In this document: positions 1 to 8,752 of the stretch, piece by piece | Layout: each line of letters opens with the position of its first letter | How positions within the stretch are numbered: position 1 is the first letter of the stretch | Source of the DNA: Symbiodinium natans | Taxonomy: Eukaryota; Sar; Dinophyceae; Suessiales; Symbiodiniaceae | Direction of reading: 5' to 3' | Length of the DNA stretch: 64,000 nucleotides | Assembly (NCBI GenBank): GCA_905221605.1 | Contig: CAJNDS010002157.1 | Coordinates: 650,501-714,500 of the forward strand | Notes under the pieces: model-generated | What the model saw: the letters and a program-made list of their open reading frames with translations, nothing else | Told to the model about the DNA's origin: nothing | Databases searched by the model: none | Program-made: the position numbers and the translations under genes

Positions 1-62
1 GCGATCTTGCTGTAGATTGTGAAGCCTAGCGCCGCACAACTCGCCGCTCGCAACCCACCCTG
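1..62 (-). CDS. Receptor exon candidate cut by window edge
   Basis: The minus strand reads GGLRAASCAALGFTIYSKIA, which is hydrophobic and could be part of a further membrane helix. It is open to the edge of the window. Evidence is limited to hydrophobicity and position. Confidence 0.2.
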
Positions 63-1330
63 GATTCCTTCATGCCTTGAAACCCTAAACGCCCAAGGGG
101 CCACATGGGTCTTTACGAAAAAATCGGGACACCTAGCAAGCCCTATAATATAGTATAGACCCCCCCCCCCCCCCCCCAATAATCGGATCCCCGCAGAAAA
201 AGGGACCCCAACAAGGTACCCCTAGTCTCCCTAAACCCTAAACCCTAAACCCTAAACCCTAAACCCTAAACCCTAAACCCTAAACTAAACCCTAAACCCT
301 AAACCCACCATGCGAAACCTAGCAGCTGACTTGGAAGAACTGGCCCATGGTGCTCAGCATCGGAGCCGACTGTACTTTGTATTTGGCCGGAAGAAATACT
401 TTGCTGAGAAGGCTGAAGAGTAGAAGCCAAGTCCTGCACCACTATTGGGGTACTATGAACAAGAAACATTTTCGTTCCTTAGGGTTTAGGATTTACGGTT
501 TAGGATTTATAAGTATTCATGAAATATGTAAAATGATTTCCAACCATGACCCAAAGTCAATGCGGCTGGCAAAGCACTGACGATTGACACGTAGCCCAAG
601 ACCTTGGCTGCAATGAGTCGGGTATGGCAGGGTTTAGGGTTTAGGGTTTCGGGTCTAGGGTTTAGGGTTTAGAGTTTAGGTTTGAGGGTTTAATCGGTCA
701 CACTCGGACAAGCCAGGCGAGGTACAGACTGTCTCATGAAAACCTAGGGTTTAGGGTTTAGGGTTTAGGGTTAGGGTTCGGTTTAGGGTTTAGGGTTTAG
801 GGTTTAGGGTTTAGGGTTTAGGGTTTAGGGTTTAGGGTTTAGGGTTTAGAGTTTAGGGTTTAGGGTTTAGGGTTTAGGATTTAGGAATTAGCGTTTAGGG
901 TTTATAGGCCTCTTGACGGCTGGAGTGGACCGAATGCTCTCCCGAAACTACTTTCCGATGGTCTATGGGTTGGCAAGGAACTTGTTAGGACGACCCTTCT
1001 TTGAAAAGGGGTGACCGGGAATGGTTTAGGGTTTAGGGTTTAGGGTTCAGGGTTTAGGGTTTAGGGTTTTGAACCTACCAGAGGCTCTAGACACGCTCTT
1101 GGGGCAGCCAAGAGACTGGGTTGGAGGAAACGCAGTCGAAGCCGATGGCTTGCAGATCCAAGGTGAAGATGCTCATCAAGCCAAATAGCCTACTTACTCC
1201 CCTTAGAACCTCAATGAAAAACAATCCTCTTGGGTTCTTTAGGGTTTAGGGTTTAGGGTTTAGGGTTTAATAAAAACACTATCTTTTGCAATATCCTCTT
1301 GGGTTTTATATAAACAAATATTAAAAAAAA

Positions 1331-1397
<67 letters not shown>

Positions 1398-4300
1398 AAT
1401 TCCCAAGGGGGATCCAGTAACCACTGCAAGGCCGGTGGCCATGAGAATGATATGAAGCCGACGATGCCGATGCTTTGCAACATGTTGATGGTCATGCCAA
1501 CCTTAGTAGCCCAGTAACCATATTCCAATAAGGGCACCCTTCTTTTGGCTGCTTACCTTATAAGGGAACCCAGAACCAAAAAAAAGGGAAAAGGGTACCA
1601 CTGGGCTCTCAAGCAACCCCACAAGACGTTGCCAGCATCGTGGTGGCCTTCGAGGTCTGCTTCGTGTTCATGAAGTAGTATGCCATCGGAATGCCGCACA
1701 TGGCGACCATGCCGGCCACTATCCAGCCCACTAAGCTGAACGGGGTACAGTCCGCACAGGTGTCTGTCTGCCAGGACTGCCCCAACGGACATTCGGAGCA
1801 TGCCGTTCCCAAGCGTCCTCCGGCACAAGTCCCGGGTTTTCCGCCGGGGCAATGCTCGAAAGGAATGCACGCAAAGACGTTGAAGGGGTCATCAGGATCA
1901 GCGAAGAATCCATACTTGAGCGAGGCTGCGTCACTGCCGTCGCACTCCAAGCCCTTGCCTTAATCCCTGTTCCCCTAGGAAGTAAAAAGGATCCTTTTTG
2001 TTCATATATAAGAGATCCTTTTTGTTCATATATAAGAAAGCCCATAGCCCAAAAAGTAAAAAGGATCCTTTTTGTTCATCTATAAGAAAGCCCATAACCC
2101 AAAAAGTAAAAAGGATCCCTAACACTGATCGAGTTGCCGCAGTCCACACATCGGCCTTCTTCAAAGCGAGTGCTGCTGTCGCAGACCAAACACGTCCCTT
2201 CCCACAGTGAACCCCGGCACAAACAGGCCTCAACATCCACGGCGCCCATAACGTCCTTAGGGTAGCCCAGTGGCCATGTTAAATTCTTGTCATATAAGGG
2301 TAATTACCCTTTTTGGGGATGGTTACTTTATAAGGGAACCTTGAACCAACAACAGGGCAAAAAAAAGGGTACCACTGGCTACCAGGAATCTGTGGTGAGG
2401 CCAGATGGGCATGCGAAGCATGACTCCAGGCCCTTGTCGGATGCATACGTGTTAAGATCACATTTCGTGCATGATGTCGAGGACGAAGTGTTTGCATAAA
2501 AGCCCTGGCCGCAAAGCTCACACTGTTCTGCGCCGAGTGCATTGCTGAAAGTTCCTGGAGGACACGGGGTGCACGTCCCCTGCCCTGTCTCATTCGCAAA
2601 CGTCCCACTGCCGCATGACTCACATTCCGTCATATTGGAGTTGGCATATTTGCCGGGGAGGCATGCGACGCAGCCTAGCGCCACAGAGAAAACAGTCCCT
2701 GGTGGACATTGGTCTATCCTGTCGCTTGGAATCCAAGCTGCCGCAATGTCACAAGACCCTCCCACACTGCAAGGTACTCTCTTGGTGCTGTCCAGCGGAC
2801 TCCAACGCAGATCGGTGAGGAAGTTGATGTTCGCACTCGTGCGGAGTGCCACGTCAACAAATTCGTTGCCGATGTCACCGGCCATCTGGCGAAGAAGCAT
2901 GAGCCCATCTCGGTCTCCATACGACGGAGGGTTTGTGGTAGGCTCTATGCTGTTGAACTGCCGAACGGGTCCTGTCAAACCCATGTAGTCTTGACGTAGG
3001 GACAGCTCGTAGAGCGCTTGACGTGATGATGGGGTTCCTAAGTCTGCAATGGAATGGTTCTGCACAACCAAGTACGTATGCAGAAGCGTGGCAAAATGCC
3101 ACAAGCCATCATAGAAGTAGCCAGACCACAAGGCATTACATGCCCCCTGTCCGGCACCGAACGCCTGGCATTCCGCAAAGTATTGGGTGGCAATGTCTTC
3201 CTGAGTTGTGCTTTAAACCCCCTTGAAAATAATCTATGCACAGGTTCCCTCATAAGGAAAGAAGGGAACTTAAACACTAAACCCTAAACCCTAAACCCTA
3301 AACTCTAACCCAGCTTCAAGTCTGCGCCCGGAGAGTCCATGAATGGCGCTGGTCGCCTGAATGGGTCCTCGCCCACTGACAATGAGGCCATAGGACACCT
3401 GGTAGCCCAGCAACCATATCATAATAAGGGCACCCTTCTAAACCCTAAACCCTAAACCCTAAACCCTAAACCCTAAACCCGGAACCCTAAACCCTAAACC
3501 CCTTTTCGGGTTGGTTACCTTATAGGGAAACCTTGAGCCAACAAAAAGGGAAAAGGGTACCACTGGGCCAGCAAGGACACCTGGTGCAACTGCTCGGCCG
3601 TGCAATTGCAGCCCTTGCATTGTTGAAGCTATAGTTTAGGGTTTAGGGATATTAGGGATCCTACTACGATCTGTGGTCTACGTTAGGGGGTTCCCCATTT
3701 TCGCAAACACCCCGTAAACCATAGCTGTTTGCGGGGGCATTCGCTCCGCGACGTCATGCACAACATCGTAGGGTGACAACGTGGCAAACAATGGAAAACG
3801 AAAACCGCCGCCACTTTTCAACCCGCCACGACATCCAAATATGTCAAAGTAGAAACCCTACACCCTACACCCTACACCCTAAACCCTAAACCCTAAACCC
3901 TAAACCCTGCACACGGCGCTACCAATGGCCATGCTTCTGTGGGACTCCTGCTGCCACTACAGCAACCTACTACTTCATCTTCGTGCTGCGGCTAGCCGAA
4001 CTTGCTACCGTGCTGCAAGCGACAGGGAATGCTCACAATGTACCAGCTGCACAAAACCCACCAAGAAAGGGTTTAGGGTTTAGGGTTTTCGGGCTTTGGG
4101 TTTAGGGTCGTCCCGGTACTCGGTCGTCCCTGTTGAGTTTTTGCATCTGGCAACCAAGCGTCATCGGTGCCAGCAAAGGATGCGGTGATATTTGGCACCC
4201 AATTGTCGAAAGCGGCAATGAACCAAACGTACTCCTGGGCTGTGATGCTTCCTTCATCTACTATTTGCTTAAGAACCCCTCGAACAGTACAATATTCTTC

Positions 4301-6651
4301 CTAAAAAGGGTGATCTGGGATGTTGTTTCTAGTGTTGTTGTTTTTGTTGCTTTTTTATTTTGGGGAGGGGGGGGGGTTGCTGTAGGGGTTGTGCGAATAG
4401 TAGTCATCTCTTGATGAATCAAATTTCCAACTACATGGACTTTTCTTGGGCCTCCTTTGTTGGAAACTGGGCGTGCTGTTTCCTGGTCTCAACAGCACCA
4501 TGGTGGAGTTGGGTTTAGGGCCTAGGGTTTTGCAGAGCTTTGCGGGGGAGTGGGCATTGGAGGCAAGCCTCGTATCGATCGAAAAAATCGCATCCACCCC
4601 AGTCCCGAACTAACCAGCCGAGCAATCAAGCAACAACCCTAAATCCTAAACCCTAAACCCTAAACCATAAAACCCAAGCCTTAAACCCTGAGCCCTAAAC
4701 CCTAAACCTTAGATGAACCTTCTCTGGATCTGGGCTCTGCGCGCTACCTGCCCTTAACCCGAAATCCCAAGCCTAACATCCCCTGCAAGCGCCGTTCTCT
4801 TCTGGGATGGCCTTAAAACCCTCTGAAATCATATTCCTGAATCTGACCCTCTGAAAAAACCAATACCTGGTAGCCCAGTAACCATATCATGATAAGGGCA
4901 CCCCTTTTGGGTTGGTTACATTAAGGGAAACCTTGAGCCAAAAAAAAGGGAAAAGGGTACCACTGGGCTACCAAGAATATGGGAAAAGACCAAAATGACC
5001 CTAAACCCTGAACCCTAAACCCTAAACCCAGTCTGTGCCTTTTTGGCCATCTGAGTTGCAGTCCAAGGAGCCGGGGGAAGCATGCCTGCCAGGAAGAACT
5101 CGCAAAGCAACGGCATGCCCGTGAACTCCGGCATTGCAAACATGTTGATGCGAGAGTCATACCTTTACTCCCCTTAGAACCTTAAGAAAAAAACATATGT
5201 TTTAAACATCCTCTTGGGTTTTATATAAACAAAAATCAAGAAAAGAATTCCCAAGGGTGATTTAGATGCTTCTTGAGGTCCTTCACGAGCTTCCTTCCCT
5301 CGTCCATGTTGGTGACCGTTGCATCAACGAGAAGCGTCCAGGGGTACGTGCCGTTCTCCAAATCCCGTTGCAGCAATTCCTCGTCTGAATCTGGATGTTT
5401 CGGATCTGCACTTTACATTCGATACGATGGCCCCTGAAGCAAAAAAAGAATACCATCAGCCAAAACCTGCGAACATGCCCCGTGTCGAATCTGCACTCTA
5501 CATTCGAAATTCTGGCCCCTGATGAAGAACACCATCAGCCAAAACCCTATGAACATGCAACAGTGCGGTCAAGACTCCAGAAAGAAGGCCTTCGCGCCCA
5601 GTGTGTAGATTGGACCGCTGACGGCACTCACCCGCTGGAAGTTCAGCATTCTCATGACTTCGTAGATGGCAATGACCTTGTATCGATCCGATGGGCTCAT
5701 GCGGGTAAAGTAAGGGAATCTGTCCCGATCGCTTAGGCCAGGCGAATCACACCCCGGTGATATTTGGAGCACATTGAAAAGCTGCATGGCGTCATTGATC
5801 GCCGCACATGACTGGCTGCAGCCTTAGTAGCCCCAGTAGCCACATCATTATAAGGGCACGCCTTTTGGGGTTGGCTACTTTAGAAGGGAACCCAGAACTA
5901 GTAAAGGGGTCAGGGGTACAGAAGGGTACCACTGGGCTGCCAAGCGGCAATCGCCAAGGATGCCGTGCTTCGTTGGCCCATGAATGAGGGAATCGATCGT
6001 TGCAAGTGTTCCTCCGGCCTCTGAGCATGCGGAATCGGCCAGATGAACGTGCAGGCGATAGCCGGGAAGGATGCCGCTGTCTTCGATCTCTTGAGCGGCG
6101 GCTGCTAGAAGAGGCTCCGCCGCCGTCCTTACTTCCCCAATAACGAAGGGGAAGAAAATTTAACCTTTAGTATTCTTACTAAATAAGGAAGCCCAAACAA
6201 ACTTACAGTTCAAGTATTGGCTAGGTAAGCGTCATGATGTCACCAATGTTGCCGCTGTAAGGCCCGATCACCGAGATGTGCAGGTCACCCGAGGCACTGC
6301 GGTTCGGATTGGGGGCCACGGTCACTTCGCACGTGCCATTGTTGTGAAATCCTTGGCAGGTTCGTTGAGCTTTATTTGGAAGCCACGGGCAACCCTCGCC
6401 AGAAGGCCACTACGAACTCTGTGCACTCGACTGTGCCGTCGTAGGGCGTGACAGTGTAGAATGGAGTACCAAGACTTGCGCACAACAACTGCCCAAGGAA
6501 AAACCACGCTGGAAGCCCACACCTCGAACTCAACGGTGTCCGAATACCAACCACCTACATTTCGACGGCCGCATGCGCCAGCGAGTGATAGAAGTAGAAG
6601 AACACATTTAACAACCGCACGTGAACCAATCCATTCGGTTGACGAAATCAT
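1..6651 (-). CDS. Multi-exon receptor gene: PBP1/ANF ligand-binding domain, Cys-rich region, membrane domain (3' end outside window)
   Basis: I read this as one minus-strand gene made of at least fifteen short exons. In order they give a signal peptide, pieces of a periplasmic-binding-type (ANF receptor/class C GPCR) ectodomain, GCC2/GCC3-type cysteine repeats, and hydrophobic segments. That architecture matches a plasma-membrane receptor with a Venus-flytrap ectodomain. Family knowledge supports ligand sensing, but the ligand cannot be inferred. Introns are short and hold introner-like elements, telomere-like repeats and a poly(A) tract. Removing the elements at 1502-1617 and 3399-3580 keeps the frame open, which supports a single transcription unit. 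Dinoflagellate donors other than GT make exact joins uncertain. The last exon runs off the left edge. It could be several adjacent paralogue fragments, but domain order favours one gene. Confidence 0.6.
236..305. repeat. Interstitial telomere-like array (CCCTAAA)n
   Basis: About ten units of CCCTAAA follow a poly(C) run (162-177). It is the first of many such blocks in the window. Confidence 0.9.
316..420 (-). CDS. Receptor exon candidate in membrane domain
   Basis: The minus strand reads LLFSLLSKVFLPAKYKVQS and then APMLSTMGQFFQV. From memory it resembles cytoplasmic-loop-plus-helix segments in similar dinoflagellate polytopic proteins. The plus strand is also open (NLAADLEELAHGAQHRSRLY), so the strand is uncertain. 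Confidence 0.3.
420..1075. repeat. TTTAGGG-rich spacer with short unique islands
   Basis: Arrays at 630-685, 747-905 and 1021-1070 are in TTTAGGG orientation. The islands between them (545-625, 690-745, 905-1020) are each open on one or both strands. The island at 905-1018 reads LLTAGVDRMLSRNYFPMVYG on the plus strand. Some may be receptor exons but none is secure. Confidence 0.6.
1090..1190 (-). CDS. Receptor exon: membrane-domain segment
   Basis: The minus strand reads LFGLMSIFTLDLQAIGFDCV and then SSNPVSWL. This follows the previous exon naturally (ALQWLL then LFGLMS). The plus strand is also open here (LNLPEALDTLLGQ), so strand choice rests on continuity with the receptor exons. Confidence 0.35.
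1192..1424. mobile_element. Intron-like element, family 2, expanded by poly(A) and telomere repeats
   Basis: It shares three blocks with 5162-5264: actccccttagaacct, atcctcttgggttttata and aattcccaaggg. Between the blocks are TTTAGGG repeats (1240-1268) and about 68 nearly pure A (1322-1396). It fills the gap between two receptor exons. Confidence 0.45.
1420..1501 (-). CDS. Receptor exon: second hydrophobic segment
   Basis: It reads VGMTINMLQSIGIVGFISFS, then WPPALQWLL, a membrane-helix-like segment. It joins the preceding exon in frame across 1502-1617 (TGTGGG|GTTGGC). A second intron-like element with a long poly(A)/poly(T) run follows at 1192-1424. Confidence 0.5.
1502..1617 (-). mobile_element. 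Introner-like element (family 1) forming a receptor intron
   Basis: The element begins AGCCCAGT and ends ACTGGGCT in inverted orientation. Inside it has the family signature (aagggcaccctt, aagggaacc, aaaaaaaaggg, ggtaccactgggct). On the gene strand the intron starts GTTGCT and ends TAAG, and a GTTG tetramer occurs at both exon edges. Splicing at these sites keeps the reading frame. Confidence 0.65.
1613..2256 (-). CDS. Receptor exons: last Cys-rich repeats and first transmembrane helix
   Basis: Two open segments are separated by a repetitive intron at about 1966-2117. The first (2256-2118) reads DVMGAVDVEACLCRGSLWEG and CVDCGNSISV. The second (1965-1618) has CPGGKPGTCAGGRLGTACSE, CPLGQSWQTDTCADC and then the hydrophobic stretch FSLVGWIVAGMVAMCGIPMA, interpreted as the first membrane helix. 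It ends at the introner-like intron 1502-1617. The Cys-rich to TM transition continues the preceding exon. Confidence 0.55.
1975..2118. repeat. Tandem repeat intron in the receptor gene
   Basis: Copies of aaaaaggatcctttttgttcat alternate with tataagaaagcccata. The unit is about 25-60 bp and recurs three times. It sits between two Cys-rich receptor exons and is probably a decayed intron element that expanded in tandem. Confidence 0.55.
2261..2384. mobile_element. Introner-like element (family 1)
   Basis: This copy has ends GGTAGCCCAGT and ACTGGCTACC and the same internal landmarks as the other copies. It lies exactly between the long Cys-rich exon and the next one. I could not find a join that conserves both GT-AG and the frame, so a non-GT donor is likely. 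Confidence 0.6.
2385..3215 (-). CDS. Receptor exon: end of ligand-binding domain plus GCC2/GCC3-type Cys-rich repeats
   Basis: This is the longest exon, about 277 codons. The first part (TQEDIATQYFAECQAFGAG, then YFYDGLWHFATLLHTYLVV and LTGPVRQF) matches the C-terminal lobe of ANF-type domains, including the conserved G-x-T/S-G-x-V-x-F. The second part has evenly spaced cysteines in the pattern CPPGTFSNALGAEQCELCGQ and GFYANTSSSTSCTKC, which is the GCC2/GCC3 or ephrin-receptor-like repeat seen between ectodomain and membrane in large protist receptors. The exon ends at the introner-like element at 2261-2384. No frameshift is visible inside it. Confidence 0.7.
3312..3645 (-). CDS. Receptor exons either side of an introner-like intron
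   Basis: Two short open segments (about 3645-3581 and 3398-3312) flank the element at 3401-3573. Reading across the predicted intron 3399-3580 gives CNCTAEQLHQ|VSYGLIVSG with no stop and no frame change. A 12-bp duplication (aggacacctggt at 3392-3403 and 3574-3585) brackets the element, so the exon was continuous before insertion. Confidence 0.5.
3401..3573. mobile_element. Introner-like element (family 1) with telomere repeats inserted in it
   Basis: The ends are GGTAGCCCAG and CTGGGCCAGC. The middle is replaced by about 70 bp of CCCTAAA repeats (3437-3505). A 12-bp target duplication (3392-3403 and 3574-3585) flanks it, and the gene-strand splice sites lie inside the two copies of that duplication. 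Confidence 0.7.
3645..4130. other. Intronic or intergenic sequence with small telomere-like blocks
   Basis: It contains CCCTAAA/CCCTACA repeats at 3855-3908 and TTTAGGG at 4070-4110. A plus-strand open stretch at 3912-4070 (YQWPCFCGTPAATTATYYFI) is unassigned. Nothing here is clearly coding. Confidence 0.4.
4130..4287 (-). CDS. Receptor exon: distal ligand-binding domain
   Basis: The minus-strand segment reads GVLKQIVDEGSITAQEYVWF, then IAAFDNWVPNITASFAGTDD. It is open for about 50 codons between telomere-repeat introns and has an N-glycosylation sequon (NIT). It lies where the second half of the ectodomain should be. Confidence 0.45.
4869..4972. mobile_element. Introner-like element (family 1), intact copy
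   Basis: The most regular copy, with perfect 11-bp terminal inverted repeats GGTAGCCCAGT and ACTGGGCTACC. Total length is 104 bp. It lies in the intron between two receptor ectodomain exons. Its minus strand contains TTTTGGCTCAAG, identical to the 3' end of the dinoflagellate spliced leader (see findings). Confidence 0.6.
5030..5160 (-). CDS. Receptor exon: ligand-binding domain segment
   Basis: The minus-strand reading is DSRINMFAMPEFTGMPLLCE followed by FFLAGMLPPAPWTATQMAKK. There is no stop until a telomere-like repeat, which fits an exon ending in an intron. Its position between the other ANF-type exons supports it. The exact boundaries are unknown. Confidence 0.4.
5162..5264. mobile_element. 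Intron-like element, family 2
   Basis: A compact copy of the family at 1192-1424, with the same start and end blocks. It separates two receptor ectodomain exons. Two copies at two introns of one gene suggest a second mobile intron family. Confidence 0.45.
5258..5395 (-). CDS. Receptor exon: ligand-binding domain, lobe 2 segment
   Basis: The minus-strand reading has ELLQRDLENGTYPWTLLVDA and VTNMDEGRKLVKDLKKHL. The E-G-R-K-L-V motif is common in ANF-type ectodomains. The exon is followed by the second intron-like element family (5162-5264). Confidence 0.45.
5570..5822 (-). CDS. Receptor exon: PBP1/ANF core
   Basis: This exon reads GCSQSCAAINDAMQLFNVLQ, then ISPGCDSPGLSDRDRFPYF and MSPSDRYKVIAIYEVMRML. 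The order (cofactor-like loop, S-P-x-L-S-D-R-x-R-F-P, then P-S-D) is that of GABA-B/ANF-type ligand-binding domains. The strand after it (VSAVSGPIYTLGAKAF) matches the inter-lobe region. It is the clearest piece of evidence for the receptor identification. Confidence 0.65.
5828..5942. mobile_element. Introner-like element (family 1)
   Basis: The ends are TAGCCCCAGT and ACTGGGCTGCC with the usual internal landmarks. It separates two clear ANF-type exons, so it is the whole intron. Confidence 0.6.
5945..6118 (-). CDS. Receptor exon: PBP1/ANF helix 1 and strand 2
   Basis: The segment reads AAAAQEIEDSGILPGYRLHV and then LADSACSEAGGTLATIDSL, closely following the ANF-receptor pattern in which a helix of the type A-x-E-E-I-N is followed by G-ILPGY-x-L and a D-x-x-C motif. 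It ends with GPTKHGILG directly before an introner-like element. A GC donor inside CTTG|GCGAT joined to AG|GCTGC would keep the frame. Confidence 0.6.
6225..6365 (-). CDS. Receptor exon: start of ligand-binding domain
   Basis: The open segment has CQGFHNNGTCEVTV, with a paired-cysteine motif, and ends with DLHISVIGPYSGNIGDIM. The latter resembles the first beta strand of PBP1/ANF ligand-binding domains, where a hydrophobic strand leads into a glycine/serine-rich ligand loop. It is followed by an in-frame stop inside presumed intron sequence. Confidence 0.45.
6470..6651 (-). CDS. Receptor exon 1: start codon and signal peptide
   Basis: The ATG at 6651-6649 is followed by about fifteen residues and then the hydrophobic run CVLLLLSLAGACG, a textbook signal peptide with a small-residue cleavage site. 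The frame continues through VGGWYSDTVEFEVW. Another frame just downstream (about 6375-6480) reads VTPYDGTVECTEFVVAFW, which looks coding, so an unlocated splice or indel probably joins the two. It sits at the upstream end of the receptor exons, as expected for the N-terminus. Confidence 0.5.
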
Positions 6652-6659
6652 GATATGTT

Positions 6660-7370
6660 GGAGCCCTAAACCCTAAACCCTAAACCCTAAACCCTAAACC
6701 CTAAACCCTAAACCCTAAACATGACACACCTTATACAGGGCGACGCGCTCTTGCGAACGAGTGGCTGCATGGCCACGGCTGGCCAAAGCTTGATTTGCAA
6801 TACTCTGGGCATCGGGCCCCGACGTATGGAAACACAAGCACCAAAATCCAACTGCAACGCATCACCTCAGTAGGTCGGGGGGGTTTAGGGTTTAGGGTTT
6901 GGGGTTTGGGGTTTGGGGTTTGGGGTTTGGGGTTTGGGGTTTAGGGTTTAGGGTTTGTGGTTTAGGGTGTAGGGTTTTTCTGCGTGACGCGTTCCTTGCA
7001 AAACAAGGATGCAACACATGCAGTTGGAAGTCTCTCCTGCCCCCAAGGTACTGCAGCCGATATGGACCAAGCCATGGCATGCTACTCACCCCCGACCACG
7101 TTTTCAGGTAATTAACACAACGACAATGAACGCGGCTGCAAATGTCACGAGCTAGAAGATGCAAAGCTGCCTGCGGCAATGACACATGAGCTTCATGTGT
7201 TGTAGTTTCCATGCATCTCTTCAAGCTTTGACGTCGCCGATTGCTGCGGTCGCATGTTCACACCACTGGACAGCCGCAATGTACGTGCGGGGTGTGGCAC
7301 TTGCTGGCTCTTAATTTAAGCGGTTGTCTGTAAGGCTTACAAGGCAAGATCGCTGCTGAGAACTTATGGC
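6660..7370. repeat. Telomere-like arrays and unassigned sequence upstream of the receptor
   Basis: CCCTAAA array at 6664-6720. At 6882-6975 a TTTAGGG array includes a run of TTTGGGG variants. The rest has no recognisable gene. As the region upstream of the receptor start codon it could hold its promoter, but no motif can be named. Confidence 0.6.
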
Positions 7371-7448
7371 GTAGATGGGTTTTTCTGCCGTGTTTTTGCA
7401 CAAGGTTGTCCATCACAGCAAGCAAATGCCGACCGTCCGCGGAGCTAG

Positions 7449-8314
7449 GTGGTTGACAAGGGGGGATGCAACAGAAAAGTCGGCGAGAACGTCACTGAGC
7501 GGAGGGTCAGGGAATGGCAGGGAGAGCGGACCAAGGCGGCATGGGAGCGCGAGTGTGCAAGCAGGCGGACAAACTCAAAGGTTTCGGCACTCAGGGAAAC
7601 GGAGGGAAACCAAGGCAGCGTCAACGGCAAATTGCATGCCCCCCCAAAGGAAGTCAAAGGAGTGTCCTTTGGCAATGATTTCGATTCGAGCCACAGCCTG
7701 ACGCCGCGCGAAACGCGCCGGGGTGTAGGCAAGCTGCTGTCAAGATGCGACATTTCCGGGGGGGGGGGGGGGGGGGGAATGCGGAGCGTGAACATTCTTT
7801 TTCTGCAACACAAACGAAAGCGCGGCTCATGCTCGCATTTCGTGCTCGTACCTAGCGAACGCATATCTCGCCCACGCCATGGAGGAGAGATGATCTCCCT
7901 TTCCAAGTTCACACATCATGACTCTAGTAGGTATTGTCGCAGTCGCACGAAACGCGAAGCATGAACATGAATGAGTCGCACTTGCACTCACTTGCATGGC
8001 TCGAAGCTCACACGGTCACCCAGCTGCGTACAATGCCAACATCGGCCGTCTCATGCAAATCATCTGTCCCAACACACGACATTTGTGAGAGTCTTTCCAT
8101 GAGGGCGGTCAGGCACGCTGCCATCGAAGAGTGTATTCACCGTGCAACCCAATTGAACTGCGGCCTGCCGTCCTTGAAGTGGAACAGGCCATCGCCATGC
8201 AAAAATTGTATGCAACAATGCTGCACATGCCAAGCTGGTATCGATACTGTTCCTTCGCCCAACCATTGCCTGAACTGTGCACCTCAAACACTCATTTTTG
8301 ACGACTGTGGTTAG
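7449..8314 (+). other. Unassigned open stretches
   Basis: Plus-strand open frames of 171 and 126 codons are present, one K/R-rich (VTERRVREWQGERTKAAWER) and interrupted by a G18-type run at 7758-7778. I recognise no family. The poly(G) run and lack of codon pattern argue against a functional gene. Confidence 0.2.
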
Positions 8315-8326
8315 AGTATCTTTGCA

Positions 8327-8566
8327 TTACGGTTGGGGCTTGTGATCGGGTTGAGTAGCCCCCGCGTTCAGGTCGGCCGGGAATGGCAGGCAAGCGGCTC
8401 GCCCCTTCCGGGCCAGCGAGGTCCAGACAAGGCGCCTGACCAGCCGCACGGCATCTGCGTTCCACCGCGCACCCACTTCGCTGCCGAGCACGCAGAGGGT
8501 TTGCGCGCCCCCTGCTGCGAGCTCGGGGTAAGTGTTCTGCCTGCGCCGGAGGGCGGTGTGCAGCAT
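8327..8566 (-). pseudogene. Possible non-LTR (LINE) retrotransposon ORF2 C-terminal fragment
   Basis: The minus strand reads LGSEVGARWNADAVRLVRRL and then ARKGRAACLPF. From memory it resembles the C-terminal segment of LINE ORF2 proteins common in Symbiodiniaceae, where G-x-E-V-G-G-R-W/F is followed by an arginine-rich helix. Only about 80 codons remain and GC content is high. The identification rests on recall of one motif and is tentative. Confidence 0.35.
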
Positions 8567-8752
8567 AGCCCCAGAAGTTGGCCTGCGCTGGGAGACTCAC
8601 TCGCCTGGAAAGGTTTTGGATACCTGGACCCTGACAGAGCCCGCTGCAGGCCGGGCACTGGGCTGGGGGACCGGGTCGCCAAGCACTCCTCAACCCCCCT
8701 TCCCGGCTAGTCTCTAGTAGAGATTAGATCTATACAAGTGAACTAAACTAAA

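Noticed and set aside
236-305. A true chromosome end at the left side of the window
   Set aside because: The repeats occur in both orientations throughout the window with unique sequence on both sides, so they are interstitial.
1253-1537. Minus-strand frame with a poly-Phe stretch
   Set aside because: The Phe run is the translation of a roughly 68-bp poly(A)/poly(T) inside an intron-like element. Only its first part overlaps a real receptor exon.
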